This document shows, in pieces, positions 31,452-38,380 of a stretch of 38,414 nucleotides of DNA. Both the position numbers and the translations under genes were made by a program. Under the pieces are notes generated by a model that saw nothing but the letters and a program-made list of their open reading frames with translations, did not search any database and had not been told where the DNA came from. Numbering within the stretch: position 1 is the first letter of the stretch; each line of letters begins with the position of its first letter. The DNA is from a virus. The stretch is taken from the IMG/VR virus record IMGVR_UViG_3300042922_000811, positions 1-38,414 of that record, one strand, 5' to 3'.

Positions 31452-31776
31452 AGCGGGCGATCCCCTCGTAGATCTGGTCGATCGCGTCCGCGAGATCCGC
31501 GGGGGCGACCGTGAAGCACTCCGTGAAGCCCCGGCCGCGCGGGAGGAGGTGCTCGGAATCGGCGGCGCGCTCGAACGCCGGCGGGAAGTGCTCGTCGAGC
31601 TGCGCGAGCGCGCACAGCTCCCAGCGGGTCGGGACGTCCCGCATGAGGAACACGACCTCGCCGCCGGTGGCGCACAGCTCGCGATAGCGCGACGAGCGCC
31701 AGCAGCGGCCGACTTTGAGCACGCCCTCGGCGGCCCAGTAGACCGCATAGACCGTCGTCCGGTCGGGGCGCATCAT
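30847..31776 (-). CDS. GIY-YIG/T5orf172-like protein, frame running on into the next gene
   Basis: Residues 1-about 110 (VYAVYWAAEGVLKVGRCWRS, then ALAQLDEHFPPAFERAADSE) resemble a GIY-YIG or T5orf172-type domain with VY-VYW and KVGR boxes. ATG 31776 overlaps the previous stop (ATGA). No in-frame stop occurs until 30847, so the formal 309-aa frame overlaps the replication gene for about 200 codons with Arg/Gly-rich out-of-frame sequence. The real gene may end near 31442-31451; a 1-base shift would reach TGA 31444-31442. Either a lost stop or true overlap. Confidence 0.55.
   Translation of the reverse strand: MMRPDRTTVYAVYWAAEGVLKVGRCWRSSRYRELCATGGEVVFLMRDVPTRWELCALAQLDEHFPPAFERAADSEHLLPRGRGFTECFTVAPADLADAIDQIYEGIARYGDDKTTNGDARGVLAGGAAEPAAGGAADGDLAAPVCGRSRAGEGEPAPHAGELLSARRGDDRADDRRAPAVAGRCRMPRALRCGRVDVLRADGLADGRPSEAVPVPGAAPRERFANGSRSIRGEGEGERERGREGERERERSRTIPSRHDLAALALLPRPPLHRGNRRTLQGMRQSTTTAQGLGRRTDRRPAAPRGGARR
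31030..31083. repeat. CT-rich hexanucleotide tandem repeat inside the replication gene
   Basis: A run built from CTCTCG/CTCTCC/CTCTCT units. On the minus strand it codes for the Arg-Glu-Ser-Glu-Arg-Glu-Gly-Glu-Arg-Glu-Ser tract of the 30834-31451 protein. Units of 6 bases can be gained or lost without a frameshift; odd changes would break the frame. Confidence 0.8.
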
Positions 31777-32093
31777 CGCCGCCCCCTCTGTGGGACGGGC
31801 GCCGCCGGCACTGCAGGCAGGCCGAGGCGCACACGGTACGCCTTGTGTGCCTCGTCGATCTTCGAGCACAGCCCGGCGACGTCGAGGCGGAGCGCCGCCT
31901 GCCCGCAGAGCTTGCACTTCGGGTAGTCCGCCTGCATCCGGTCGATCTGCGCGGACTTCTCCCGCCACTCACGCGCGACGTGCTCGCGCCGTCGGTCGTC
32001 GAGCTTCCATCCTTTGTCCGACGTCGTCCACCCGCCGTCGGGCAGTGCGGCGACCTCGGGCGTGCAGCAGCCCAGGCGGCATCCGTCGCTCAC
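31773..32093 (-). CDS. small cysteine-rich (zinc-binding) early protein
   Basis: A 106-aa protein. An N-terminal cluster (CRLGCC) and a C-terminal CKLCG with GLCSKI suggest zinc binding. The middle is helical and basic (RREHVAREWREKSAQIDRM). GTG 32093 overlaps the previous gene's stop (GTGA); GTG 32111 is a possible alternative. It is conserved-looking in actinophage early operons but of unknown function. Confidence 0.68.
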   Translation of the reverse strand: MSDGCRLGCCTPEVAALPDGGWTTSDKGWKLDDRRREHVAREWREKSAQIDRMQADYPKCKLCGQAALRLDVAGLCSKIDEAHKAYRVRLGLPAVPAAPVPQRGRR

Positions 32094-32371
32094 GCTGCAC
32101 CCGCCAGCCACTGCCGCTCGAACGACGAGAACGTCACCCGCGGGTAGCGCTCCCAGTGCTCGAGCAGCTCAGACGAGGCGTAACGGTGTGCTCGGGTCTC
32201 GTTGCCCATGAAGAGCGAGAGCGCGTCGATGCTCTGCGCGCGGCCGTCGGCGTTCAGGAGCGCGCCGTTCGTCTCCTCCTCGGCGCGCTCGTAGGCGGCG
32301 TACAGCAGGTCGTTGTACTCGGCTCGGCACTCGCGCCACTCGGCGAATGCCGCCGTGATGATGGCGCTCAT
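32090..32371 (-). CDS. hypothetical early protein
   Basis: A 93-aa helical protein with Trp/Tyr-rich composition (AAFAEWRECRAEYNDLLYAA, then LLEHWERYPRVTFSSFERQW). It starts at ATG 32371, overlapping the HNH stop (ATGA). A longer frame to 32623 is Arg/Pro-rich shadow. I recognise this pattern as a recurrent actinophage early protein, function unknown. Confidence 0.68.
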   Translation of the reverse strand: MSAIITAAFAEWRECRAEYNDLLYAAYERAEEETNGALLNADGRAQSIDALSLFMGNETRAHRYASSELLEHWERYPRVTFSSFERQWLAGAA

Positions 32372-32685
32372 GCTGCGAGCCCGTATCGGCCGGCGTCGTC
32401 GAGCTTCACACGGCCGAGGAGTCCGTGCTCGATGGCGATCTCGCGGGGGTTCTCGTGGCGCCAGACGATGAACCCGGCCGCGTGGGCGGCTTCGGGGTCG
32501 GCGTGCACGGCGTCGTGGCAGGTGCGGCAGAGGTGCACGAGGTTCGCGGGCGCGTGGTCGCCGTGGCGACGCAGCTTGCGGTGGTGCATGTCGGTCGCCC
32601 GGGCCATGCCGCATCGCTCGCACGCCTCGCGCGACCGTTCGCGGACGACGGGACGCGCCTCCGCCATCGGGTCGGCCGGACTCAC
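32368..32685 (-). CDS. HNH endonuclease (early operon)
   Basis: A 105-aa protein. CERC (Cys22, Cys25), MHHRKLRRHG (His34, His35) and HLCRTCHDAVH (Cys53, Cys56, His57) form a complete HNH module with a zinc site. GTG 32685 overlaps the previous stop (GTGA). It probably acts in phage replication or recombination; in this position such proteins may be homing-type or nicking enzymes. Confidence 0.87.
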   Translation of the reverse strand: MSPADPMAEARPVVRERSREACERCGMARATDMHHRKLRRHGDHAPANLVHLCRTCHDAVHADPEAAHAAGFIVWRHENPREIAIEHGLLGRVKLDDAGRYGLAA

Positions 32686-33146
32686 GGCTGCTCCTCTTTC
32701 ATCTTCTTGGCGATCGACTGCAGCAGCGTCACGTCGGTGGCGACGGCGTCCGCGAAGCCCTTCGCGTACTCGTACTCGAGCCATGCGGTGTCGTAGGCGT
32801 CGGCGGCCGCGATGACGCGGTCGTCGAGCGCGTACGCGAGGTCGCGGAGCTCGGTCATCGTGGGGCGGTTGCCGAACTCCTCGCGCAGACGGTGCACGGC
32901 AAGACCGACGGCGAGGTTCTTCTCGCGCTCGGCCGTGCGCAGCTTGCGACGGAACCCGTCCAGCGCGGCCGGGGCCATGAGGTTTTTGGCTCGGGCCATC
33001 GACAGTGCGCCGATGATCTGCGGGAGGGTCGGCGTCCACTGGATGAGCCAGTGCTCGTCGAGGACGGCGATATTCAGCGGGACGGTGTCGAACCCCTCGG
33101 GAATCGCGACGACCTGCCCGGTCGTGGGGTCGGCGTCATCGGCCAC
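32682..33146 (-). CDS. helical hypothetical early protein
   Basis: A 154-aa protein. The N-terminus is beta-like (VVAIPEGFDTVPLNIAVLDE) and the rest helical, ending in a Lys-rich tail. Start GTG 33146 is in frame and lies near the recombinase stop. No domain is recognised. It is positioned between the RecT-like annealing protein and HNH gene, so a role in recombination or replication is possible. Confidence 0.62.
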   Translation of the reverse strand: MADDADPTTGQVVAIPEGFDTVPLNIAVLDEHWLIQWTPTLPQIIGALSMARAKNLMAPAALDGFRRKLRTAEREKNLAVGLAVHRLREEFGNRPTMTELRDLAYALDDRVIAAADAYDTAWLEYEYAKGFADAVATDVTLLQSIAKKMKEEQP

Positions 33147-33846
33147 GGCGCGCGCCCTTCTTGCGTGCCCGGCGGGCGGCACGGTTGCCGTCAGCGGGCG
33201 CGAGGTAGTCCTGCGGTGCGGGACGCTCAGGCGCGGCGACCTCGACCGGCTCGCGCGGGATCTCGATCGTGTGCGTGTTGGCGACCTGCGACGGTTCCCA
33301 CGCCTGCGAGCGGAGCTCCTCGCGGCGGCGCAGGTAGATGACCTCGAGCTGCGCCGTGCGCGCGTGGGCGGCGCGGGCCTCGCGCCAGGTCGCGTCGATC
33401 GCGTCGGCGGATGCCGCGGTCTCGAGCTCGGATGCCCAGTCGCGCGTCGCGTTGGCGGCTGCGGGCGCGGCGGGTGCTGCGGGGTCGAACTCGTCCTCGT
33501 CGCGGCGGTCACCGACGAGGTCGCGGAACGCGTGCCGGATGGCTGCGCGCTTGGCCGCCGAGCCGAACAGCGTCATCGGCTTGCGCTCCCAGAGCACCCG
33601 CCATTCCTCCGCTGCGGGCAGCGACTCGGCCCAGGCGATGACGGCGACCTGCGGGGCCCGCACGCCCTTGCGGTACACGGTTGCGCGCGCGAACGCGGGG
33701 GCCGATCCGGCGGGCCAGACCTGCGACCAGACGATGCCGTCGTCGGAGAATTCGGGGGCGTCGATGCCGTCCCACTCCCCCGACTTGATGGCGAGGGCTT
33801 CGTACTCGGCGACCGTGTTCGCGAAGTCCTCGATCGTGGCGGTCAT
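33136..33846 (-). CDS. RecT-like single-strand annealing protein
   Basis: A 236-aa protein. A block with ARATVYRKGVRAPQVAVIAW followed by WRVLWERKPMTLFGSAAKRA, then AIRHAFRDL, matches the core of RecT/Bet-family annealases (RKG strand, W-x5-P-M-x-L and A-x2-R-x-AF). ATG 33846 overlaps the exonuclease stop (ATGA). The C-terminal part is Ala/Arg-rich. It likely pairs ssDNA ends made by the upstream YqaJ exonuclease. Confidence 0.75.
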   Translation of the reverse strand: MTATIEDFANTVAEYEALAIKSGEWDGIDAPEFSDDGIVWSQVWPAGSAPAFARATVYRKGVRAPQVAVIAWAESLPAAEEWRVLWERKPMTLFGSAAKRAAIRHAFRDLVGDRRDEDEFDPAAPAAPAAANATRDWASELETAASADAIDATWREARAAHARTAQLEVIYLRRREELRSQAWEPSQVANTHTIEIPREPVEVAAPERPAPQDYLAPADGNRAARRARKKGARRGR

Positions 33847-34817
33847 GCTGCGGCCCCGTTCGGGGTGACGCGGAACGTCGCGGCGACGGGCTTCGGCTTC
33901 GTGTAGAGCTTGGCGGCGGCCGCGCGCTGCGCGTCGGCGCGGGTGACGGTCTCGCGCCACTCGGCGTAAGTCTCGGGTTCGGCGGCTTGCCACGCCTCCT
34001 CGTCGAGCTCGGTCGTGTCGGGCTTCGGCTCGTAGAAGACGCCGGCGCGCGAACCCGACTTGCGCAGCGGGTTGCCTGCAGCGGCGTGGCCGCGCGCCCA
34101 CGACTCAATCCCGGGCCGGGCGCCCTCTTTCATCTTCTTGCCGACGGTCTCGAGCCGCATGCCCTCGGCGTACGTGGCGAGATCCTCGTCGACGTCGTCG
34201 GGGAGGTCGTCGATCTCGGGGGCTCCGGCGGCGCGCCAGGCGATGAAGTCGTCGGCCTGGCGCACGAGGAAGTCGATTCGGCCCTGGTCGCGGGTGATCC
34301 ACTGATGGAAGATGCCGGGCACGCCCTCGATCGCGTAGGCGTAGAGCCAGAGGTCGAGGCCGGTGACGTGCATCCCGAAGTCGCATTGCGCGAGGTGGTC
34401 GGCAGGGATTCGGGCGTCGCGGTCGGCGATCCACTTCGCGTCGTGCCACTTCAGCTCGAGGCCGAACGGGCCGAACGATCCGCGGCCGAACCCGTCGGGG
34501 GTCGCGAGGTGGCGCAGCTCGTCGACGTTCGCGAAGAGAGCGCTCGACAGTGCGGCCGTCTCGACGTGCTCGAGCTTGAGGATCTCGGCCAGGATCTCCG
34601 CCTCGGCCTCGTGTCCGCGCTCGGTGAAGGCGTTGCCGCGGAACGTCGAGCCGTTCAGCATCTCGTCGAGGATGCTGCGCCAGCGCTTGCGCGATCCGCG
34701 GGCGATGGCCCAGATGCGGGAGGCGGTGGGGCCTGCCTCTCGGCCCTCGAGCCATTCCTCTTCGGGGGCTCCGTCGGCGACGGCGATGACGCCCTTCGGC
34801 AGTTCGATCATGTCCAT
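33843..34817 (-). CDS. YqaJ-type viral exonuclease (lambda Exo / RecE-like)
   Basis: A 324-aa protein. EEEWLEGREAGPTASRIWAI, then AFTERGHEAEAEILAEIL, the catalytic ELKW with Asp upstream, and ARIPADHLAQCDFGMHVTGL are all YqaJ/lambda-Exo-type signatures. The family degrades one strand of dsDNA ends. With the RecT-like gene it forms a Red-type pair for phage recombination. ATG 34817 is used; overlaps by 10 bases with 34808-35032. Confidence 0.9.
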   Translation of the reverse strand: MDMIELPKGVIAVADGAPEEEWLEGREAGPTASRIWAIARGSRKRWRSILDEMLNGSTFRGNAFTERGHEAEAEILAEILKLEHVETAALSSALFANVDELRHLATPDGFGRGSFGPFGLELKWHDAKWIADRDARIPADHLAQCDFGMHVTGLDLWLYAYAIEGVPGIFHQWITRDQGRIDFLVRQADDFIAWRAAGAPEIDDLPDDVDEDLATYAEGMRLETVGKKMKEGARPGIESWARGHAAAGNPLRKSGSRAGVFYEPKPDTTELDEEAWQAAEPETYAEWRETVTRADAQRAAAAKLYTKPKPVAATFRVTPNGAAA

Positions 34818-35032
34818 GCGATGTCCAGCTCTCGGGAGACGCCCGACGCGCGGACGGGCTGATGTTCGGGTGTCGGGTGGTCGGTGATGACGTCGAGGTC
34901 GGCGTGCTCAGTGACGACGTCCTCGGCGAAGTGCAGGCGCACGATCGCGTCGAACGTCTCGGCCTGCGCGTCGGTGTCGTCGGCGCGACGAGTAGCGGTG
35001 GCGCCGCAGGGGCACCGGAACGTGGCGGTCAT
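34808..35032 (-). CDS. small hypothetical early protein
   Basis: A 74-aa acidic protein with an N-terminal CPCG pair (CxC), an Asp-rich middle and no membrane helix. ATG 35032 overlaps the previous stop (ATGA). It is translationally coupled to the recombination genes. Function unknown. Confidence 0.6.
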   Translation of the reverse strand: MTATFRCPCGATATRRADDTDAQAETFDAIVRLHFAEDVVTEHADLDVITDHPTPEHQPVRASGVSRELDIAWT

Positions 35033-35283
35033 GCGGCGCGCACCTCGCCGAGCGCGTCGGGAGGAAACCCGATGTAGGCGAGGCGGGAGAGGATCGCCCG
35101 GGTCAGAGCGAGCGCCTCGGCGGCCGTGAGGATGCGGTCGCCGTCGCTCTGCTCGAGGACGACGACGCGATGGCCGTCGATCGTGGAGGTGTCGACCGTG
35201 ATGTCGGTCTGGTCGAGGGAGAGCTCGACGACGAGGGCGACGGGCTGCTCGGTGGTCGGGAGGGGCTGAATGTGATCCGTCAT
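35029..35283 (-). CDS. small hypothetical early protein
   Basis: An 84-aa protein. A beta N-terminus (ALVVELSLDQTDITVDTSTI) and a helical C-terminus with RILTAAEALALTRAILSRLA. ATG 35283. This is the middle of the overlapping early operon. Not recognised. Confidence 0.62.
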   Translation of the reverse strand: MTDHIQPLPTTEQPVALVVELSLDQTDITVDTSTIDGHRVVVLEQSDGDRILTAAEALALTRAILSRLAYIGFPPDALGEVRAA

Positions 35284-35315
35284 GATGTGCCCTTCGGTCG
35301 GGATCGGTGCAGAGG

Positions 35316-35573
35316 TCAGGGGGTCGGCGGTGGGCCGATGCGTTCGCGGTCGAGTGAGCCGAGCGCGTCCGGGTGCGTCTCGGCGATGTCGCCGAACCAG
35401 GGTTCGCGCGGTCGGCGGCGTGGATGCCGCAGCGGCCAGAGGATGCAGAGGAAGACGACGGGCGACGCGATGACGATCGCGTCGGCCGAGTTGAACGCAG
35501 CGTCGGCGGCCGCGACGGGCGCCAGCAGGGCGGCGACGATGACGACGCAGGCGGCGAGCATGAAACGGATCAC
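35316..35573 (-). CDS. small membrane protein, early operon
   Basis: An 85-aa protein with two hydrophobic segments (about 3-26 and 32-48) followed by a basic then acidic soluble tail. The start GTG 35573 overlaps the previous stop (GTGA); ATG 35561 is possible. It could be a superinfection-exclusion or early inner-membrane protein. Function unknown. Confidence 0.65.
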   Translation of the reverse strand: MIRFMLAACVVIVAALLAPVAAADAAFNSADAIVIASPVVFLCILWPLRHPRRRPREPWFGDIAETHPDALGSLDRERIGPPPTP

Positions 35574-35788
35574 TTGGTGGCCGCCGTCTCGCGAGGCGTT
35601 ACGCGGGTCTCGAGCCAGGCATCGAGATCGACCTCGTAGAACGCGTTCAGTCGCCCCTGCTTGTGAGCGTTCGGCCCGGTGCCCGCCGACAGCTCGTTGT
35701 AGAGCGTCTGCACAGCGATGCCGCAGTAGGCGGCTGCGTGCTTCGTCGTCAGGACCGGCCCGCGGCGCTCCCCCGCGGTGACGCTCAC
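35570..35788 (-). CDS. excisionase-like HTH protein
   Basis: A 72-aa protein. VLTTKHAAAYCGIAVQTLYN forms an HTH_17/MerR-like helix-turn-helix, followed by LNAFYEVDLDAWLETRV, the wing typical of AlpA/excisionase proteins. GTG 35788 overlaps the Cro-like stop (GTGA). It probably directs excision with the integrase and is expressed from the lytic promoter. Confidence 0.82.
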   Translation of the reverse strand: MSVTAGERRGPVLTTKHAAAYCGIAVQTLYNELSAGTGPNAHKQGRLNAFYEVDLDAWLETRVTPRETAATK

Positions 35789-36042
35789 GCCGCGCTCCGA
35801 ACAGCCGCGGGAAGTGCGGGTGCCTCGTCGTCGACGATGACGAATACGTCCTCGAACTTCACCGGGAACGTACGCAGCACCGATGAGATGAAGCGCGGCC
35901 CGGGTGCAGCCTTGCCGTTGAGCACACGCGAAGCGGTTCCCTTGTCGACTCCGAGCGCAGTCGCGAGGGATTGGACGGTGTCGAGGCCCTGGTTCTGGCG
36001 GAGGGTCTCGAAGCACTGGACGTCGATGGTCAGAGTTGCCAT
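35785..36042 (-). CDS. Cro-like repressor (HTH XRE)
   Basis: An 85-aa protein. An HTH spans about 22-43 (TVQSLATALGVDKGTASRVL), with a beta end that may form a dimer arm. ATG 36042 has AGGAGG upstream. It is the first gene of the leftward early operon, divergent from the immunity repressor, which is the Cro position. It should bind the shared operators and shut down repressor synthesis after induction. Confidence 0.85.
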   Translation of the reverse strand: MATLTIDVQCFETLRQNQGLDTVQSLATALGVDKGTASRVLNGKAAPGPRFISSVLRTFPVKFEDVFVIVDDEAPALPAAVRSAA

Positions 36043-36076
36043 CTCGCCTCCTTTGGTCTACCTGCTGCAACCGTGA

Positions 36077-36092
36077 GTTGCTGCGGTGCAAC
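36077..36092. promoter_or_regulatory. operator O1 (GTTGC-N6-GCAAC)
   Basis: GTTGC TGCGGT GCAAC, perfect 5-bp arms. It overlaps the likely start site of the leftward promoter (about 36088). Confidence 0.8.
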
Positions 36093-36094
36093 CG

Positions 36095-36123
36095 ATAGTA
36101 GGTCGGTCGTTGCCGTTGTGCAA
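36095..36123 (-). promoter_or_regulatory. leftward early (lytic) promoter
   Basis: On the minus strand, -35 TTGCAC (36123-36118), a 17-base spacer and -10 TACTAT (36100-36095). The start would be about 36088, before the Cro-like gene. O1 and O2 cover it. Confidence 0.75.
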
Positions 36124-36124
36124 C
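36109..36124. promoter_or_regulatory. operator O2 (GTTGC-N6-GCAAC)
   Basis: GTTGC CGTTGT GCAAC, perfect 5-bp arms. It overlaps the -35 box of the leftward promoter, so binding here should block early transcription. Confidence 0.8.
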
Positions 36125-36147
36125 TGCGGATGGGTTGCTGCACTCTC

Positions 36148-36176
36148 TTGCGTTGTTGCGTCGGCGCAACTATGGT
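36148..36176 (+). promoter_or_regulatory. rightward (repressor) promoter
   Basis: -35 TTGCGT (36148-36153), 17-base spacer, -10 TATGGT (36171-36176). The predicted start falls at about 36183-36184, that is at the GTG of the repressor, which would make the mRNA leaderless as for lambda cI. Confidence 0.6.
36155..36170. promoter_or_regulatory. operator O3 (GTTGC-N6-GCAAC)
   Basis: GTTGC GTCGGC GCAAC, perfect 5-bp arms. It lies inside the spacer of the rightward promoter, suited to autorepression. Confidence 0.8.
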
Positions 36177-36183
36177 GAGAGCC

Positions 36184-36627
36184 GTGAATGAAACGCGCTG
36201 GTGGAAGTTCGTACAGTCGGTCGCTGGTGAGGTGCAGGCGAAAGACATCGCCGACCGAGCAGGCATCGACAAGTCGAATGTGACCCGCTGGAAGCAGGGC
36301 AGCCGCCCGGCGGTCGAGTTCGTCCTGAAGTTCGCGCGGGCTTACGACCGCCCCGTCGTGGAGGCTCTCGCGGCGAGTGAGTACATCACCGACACCGAGG
36401 CGAACGTGCGAACGGTGAAGGTGGGGCCCGCTGACCTCTCCGACGTGGAGCTCGCGCGAGAGCTGCTCACCCGCGTCGAGGCGCGGGACCGCGGCAACGT
36501 CGTGACCGGCCGGTTCGGTGTCGGAGGTCGAACGCATACTGACTTGGAGACGGTCGAGCTCGATACCACGAAGCTCGCCGCGACTACGGATAACACGCCG
36601 GTCGATCCCACACGCGGGGAGGCTTGA
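36184..36627 (+). CDS. immunity repressor (HTH XRE, CI-like)
   Basis: A 147-aa protein. HTH at about 18-40 (AKDIADRAGIDKSNVTRWKQ), a middle helix, and a C-terminal half that lacks visible Ser/Lys peptidase motifs, so no RecA-type self-cleavage is expected. GTG 36184 sits at the predicted transcript start; ATG 36172 is the alternative. It should bind the three operators and hold the early promoter off. The following metallopeptidase may inactivate it on induction. Confidence 0.82.
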   Translation: MNETRWWKFVQSVAGEVQAKDIADRAGIDKSNVTRWKQGSRPAVEFVLKFARAYDRPVVEALAASEYITDTEANVRTVKVGPADLSDVELARELLTRVEARDRGNVVTGRFGVGGRTHTDLETVELDTTKLAATTDNTPVDPTRGEA

Positions 36628-36636
36628 GCAACTGGA

Positions 36637-37149
36637 ATGGGGACCACGATGACGAGCGCGTACGACGATTACTGGGATGACATCGAGATCTCCGCAGCAC
36701 CGGAAGCCCACCGAGGCATGCGCCTCATGTACGGCGTCGATCGGGTTGGCGACAGCGCGTGCGTAGCGGACTACGACCCCTGGGCGCACGCCGAGATCCT
36801 CGACCTGCCGATCGTGTTTCGCGACGATCTCCCCGAGAAGGTAGTCGCGGCGTTCTCATCTGAGCACCAGGCGATTTTCGTACGCCCAAACCTTCACGCC
36901 GCCGTCGAACGGTGCGCGCTCGCGCACGAGATCGTTCATTTCGAGCACAACGACGTCGGCACGAACGACCTGCAGGAGGAGCGCGCAGACCGCATCGCCG
37001 CACAACGCCTCATCCGACGCTCCCGCCTCGAATCGTTCTACGGGATCACCGAGGACGCCGGTCTCATCGCGCTCGAGCTGAATGTCACGGAGAAGATCAT
37101 GCGCACATGGATGCGCCTCCACCGCAGCGGACGACTGGCGGCGCGCTGA
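36637..37149 (+). CDS. ImmA/IrrE-family metallopeptidase
   Basis: A 170-aa protein. HEIVHFEH (His97, Glu98, His101) is the zinc HExxH motif, with EERADRIAAQRLI holding the third ligand region. ImmA-type proteins cleave phage-like repressors (ICEBs1 ImmR) or other regulators. Its gene follows the repressor by 9 bases, so it is co-transcribed, and its stop overlaps the integrase start (TGATG). Start ATG 36637 or 36649. Confidence 0.88.
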   Translation: MGTTMTSAYDDYWDDIEISAAPEAHRGMRLMYGVDRVGDSACVADYDPWAHAEILDLPIVFRDDLPEKVVAAFSSEHQAIFVRPNLHAAVERCALAHEIVHFEHNDVGTNDLQEERADRIAAQRLIRRSRLESFYGITEDAGLIALELNVTEKIMRTWMRLHRSGRLAAR

Positions 37150-38312
37150 TGCCTAGACCTCCGCTGCAGCTCGAGACGTGGGGCAAGATCCGCCGCACCG
37201 TCGTCGACGGCAAGCCCGCCGCCGTGGCCCACTATCGCGACTCCGACGGCAAGACTCGCAAGATGCAGCGCCAGGGAAAGACCGGCGCCGAGGCGGAACG
37301 GCTTCTCATCGCGGCAATGAAAGCTCGACTCACGCCCGCCGGCGAAGATCTGACAGCCGACAGCAGCGTTAAGCACGCGGCCGAGAAGTGGCTCGCCGAG
37401 CCTGAGCGCGCCGAGCTCGCGATCTCGACCATCCGTCGCTACACGGACATTCTGGGCACGATCGTGCGTGACGGTTTCGGCAGCGTCCGCCTGGGCGAAG
37501 CCACCGTGCCCCGGGTGGACCGGTTCCTCAAGACCGTCACCACGGACCACGGTCCCGGGACGGCGAAGACGGCGCGCACGCTGTTGCAGCACGTCTTTGC
37601 GCTGGGTGTCCGCCACGGAGCTATTCGTTCCAACCCCGTGCGCGACGTCGGCCGCATCGTCCAGGCACGCAAGCCCGTCACCGCACCCGATGCCCACTCG
37701 ATCCGAGAGATGGCCGCCCTGATGCGCGCCTACGACTCGACACCCGACAAGCGCGGCAACCGTCGGACCGCGGATCTCGGCGACCTTTTCGACATCTTCA
37801 CGGGGACCGGCGCGCGCACAGCCGAGATCCTCGCCCTGCGATGGGCCGACATCGATCTGAGCGCGCTCCCCCGACCTACCCTCAGCATCCGCGGCACCGT
37901 GAGCCTGAACGACGAGGGGAAGGTCTTCGTTCAGCCGTACCCGAAGACCGACGACTCGAACCGTGCGCTCAAGCTGCCCCAGTACGCGGTCGACGTACTT
38001 ACGCGCCGTCGCATCGAGTCCTATTGCGAGTGGATATTCCCCTCTGCGGTCGGCACCCTGCGATGGCCGCACAACCTGCGCCGCAATTGGCGCGAGGCCC
38101 TCGCCGACACCCCGTACGCGGACGTCACGCCCCGGTCGCTCCGAAAGGCCGTCGCGACCCGCATTCGCGACGAGCTCGGCATCGAGACAGCCGGCGCCCA
38201 GCTCGGCCACGCGTCGGGTAGCACGGTCACTCGAAAGCACTACGTGCAGCCGCTGGCGGTCGGTCCCGATGCGACTTCTGCGCTCGACGCGTTCGGCGAA
38301 AACAGCGAGTAA
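37149..38312 (+). CDS. int: tyrosine integrase
   Basis: A 387-aa recombinase. The N-terminal arm-binding domain (about 1-60), a SAM-like core-binding domain (about 70-175), and the catalytic domain: Arg223 in TGARTAEILALRW, Arg332 in RSLRKAVATRI, His354 in LGHASGSTVTRKHY and nucleophile Tyr365. The usual box II histidine is Arg329, which occurs in some relatives. It recombines at the tRNA att site. ATG 37149 overlaps the ImmA stop. It faces attR, the standard layout. Confidence 0.95.
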   Translation: MPRPPLQLETWGKIRRTVVDGKPAAVAHYRDSDGKTRKMQRQGKTGAEAERLLIAAMKARLTPAGEDLTADSSVKHAAEKWLAEPERAELAISTIRRYTDILGTIVRDGFGSVRLGEATVPRVDRFLKTVTTDHGPGTAKTARTLLQHVFALGVRHGAIRSNPVRDVGRIVQARKPVTAPDAHSIREMAALMRAYDSTPDKRGNRRTADLGDLFDIFTGTGARTAEILALRWADIDLSALPRPTLSIRGTVSLNDEGKVFVQPYPKTDDSNRALKLPQYAVDVLTRRRIESYCEWIFPSAVGTLRWPHNLRRNWREALADTPYADVTPRSLRKAVATRIRDELGIETAGAQLGHASGSTVTRKHYVQPLAVGPDATSALDAFGENSE

Positions 38313-38321
38313 ATAGCGAGC

Positions 38322-38351
38322 GACCCCCGCCGACCGAAGTCGACGGGGGTC
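38322..38351 (+). terminator. terminator after the integrase gene
   Basis: Hairpin GACCCCCG (38322-38329) / CGGGGGTC (38344-38351) with inner CGAC/GTCG around CGAA. A C-A mismatch lies between the two stems. It ends the lysogeny operon and also separates it from the tRNA. Confidence 0.75.
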
Positions 38352-38380
38352 TACACGCCTGGAAAGACGGGGCCAGAGCG

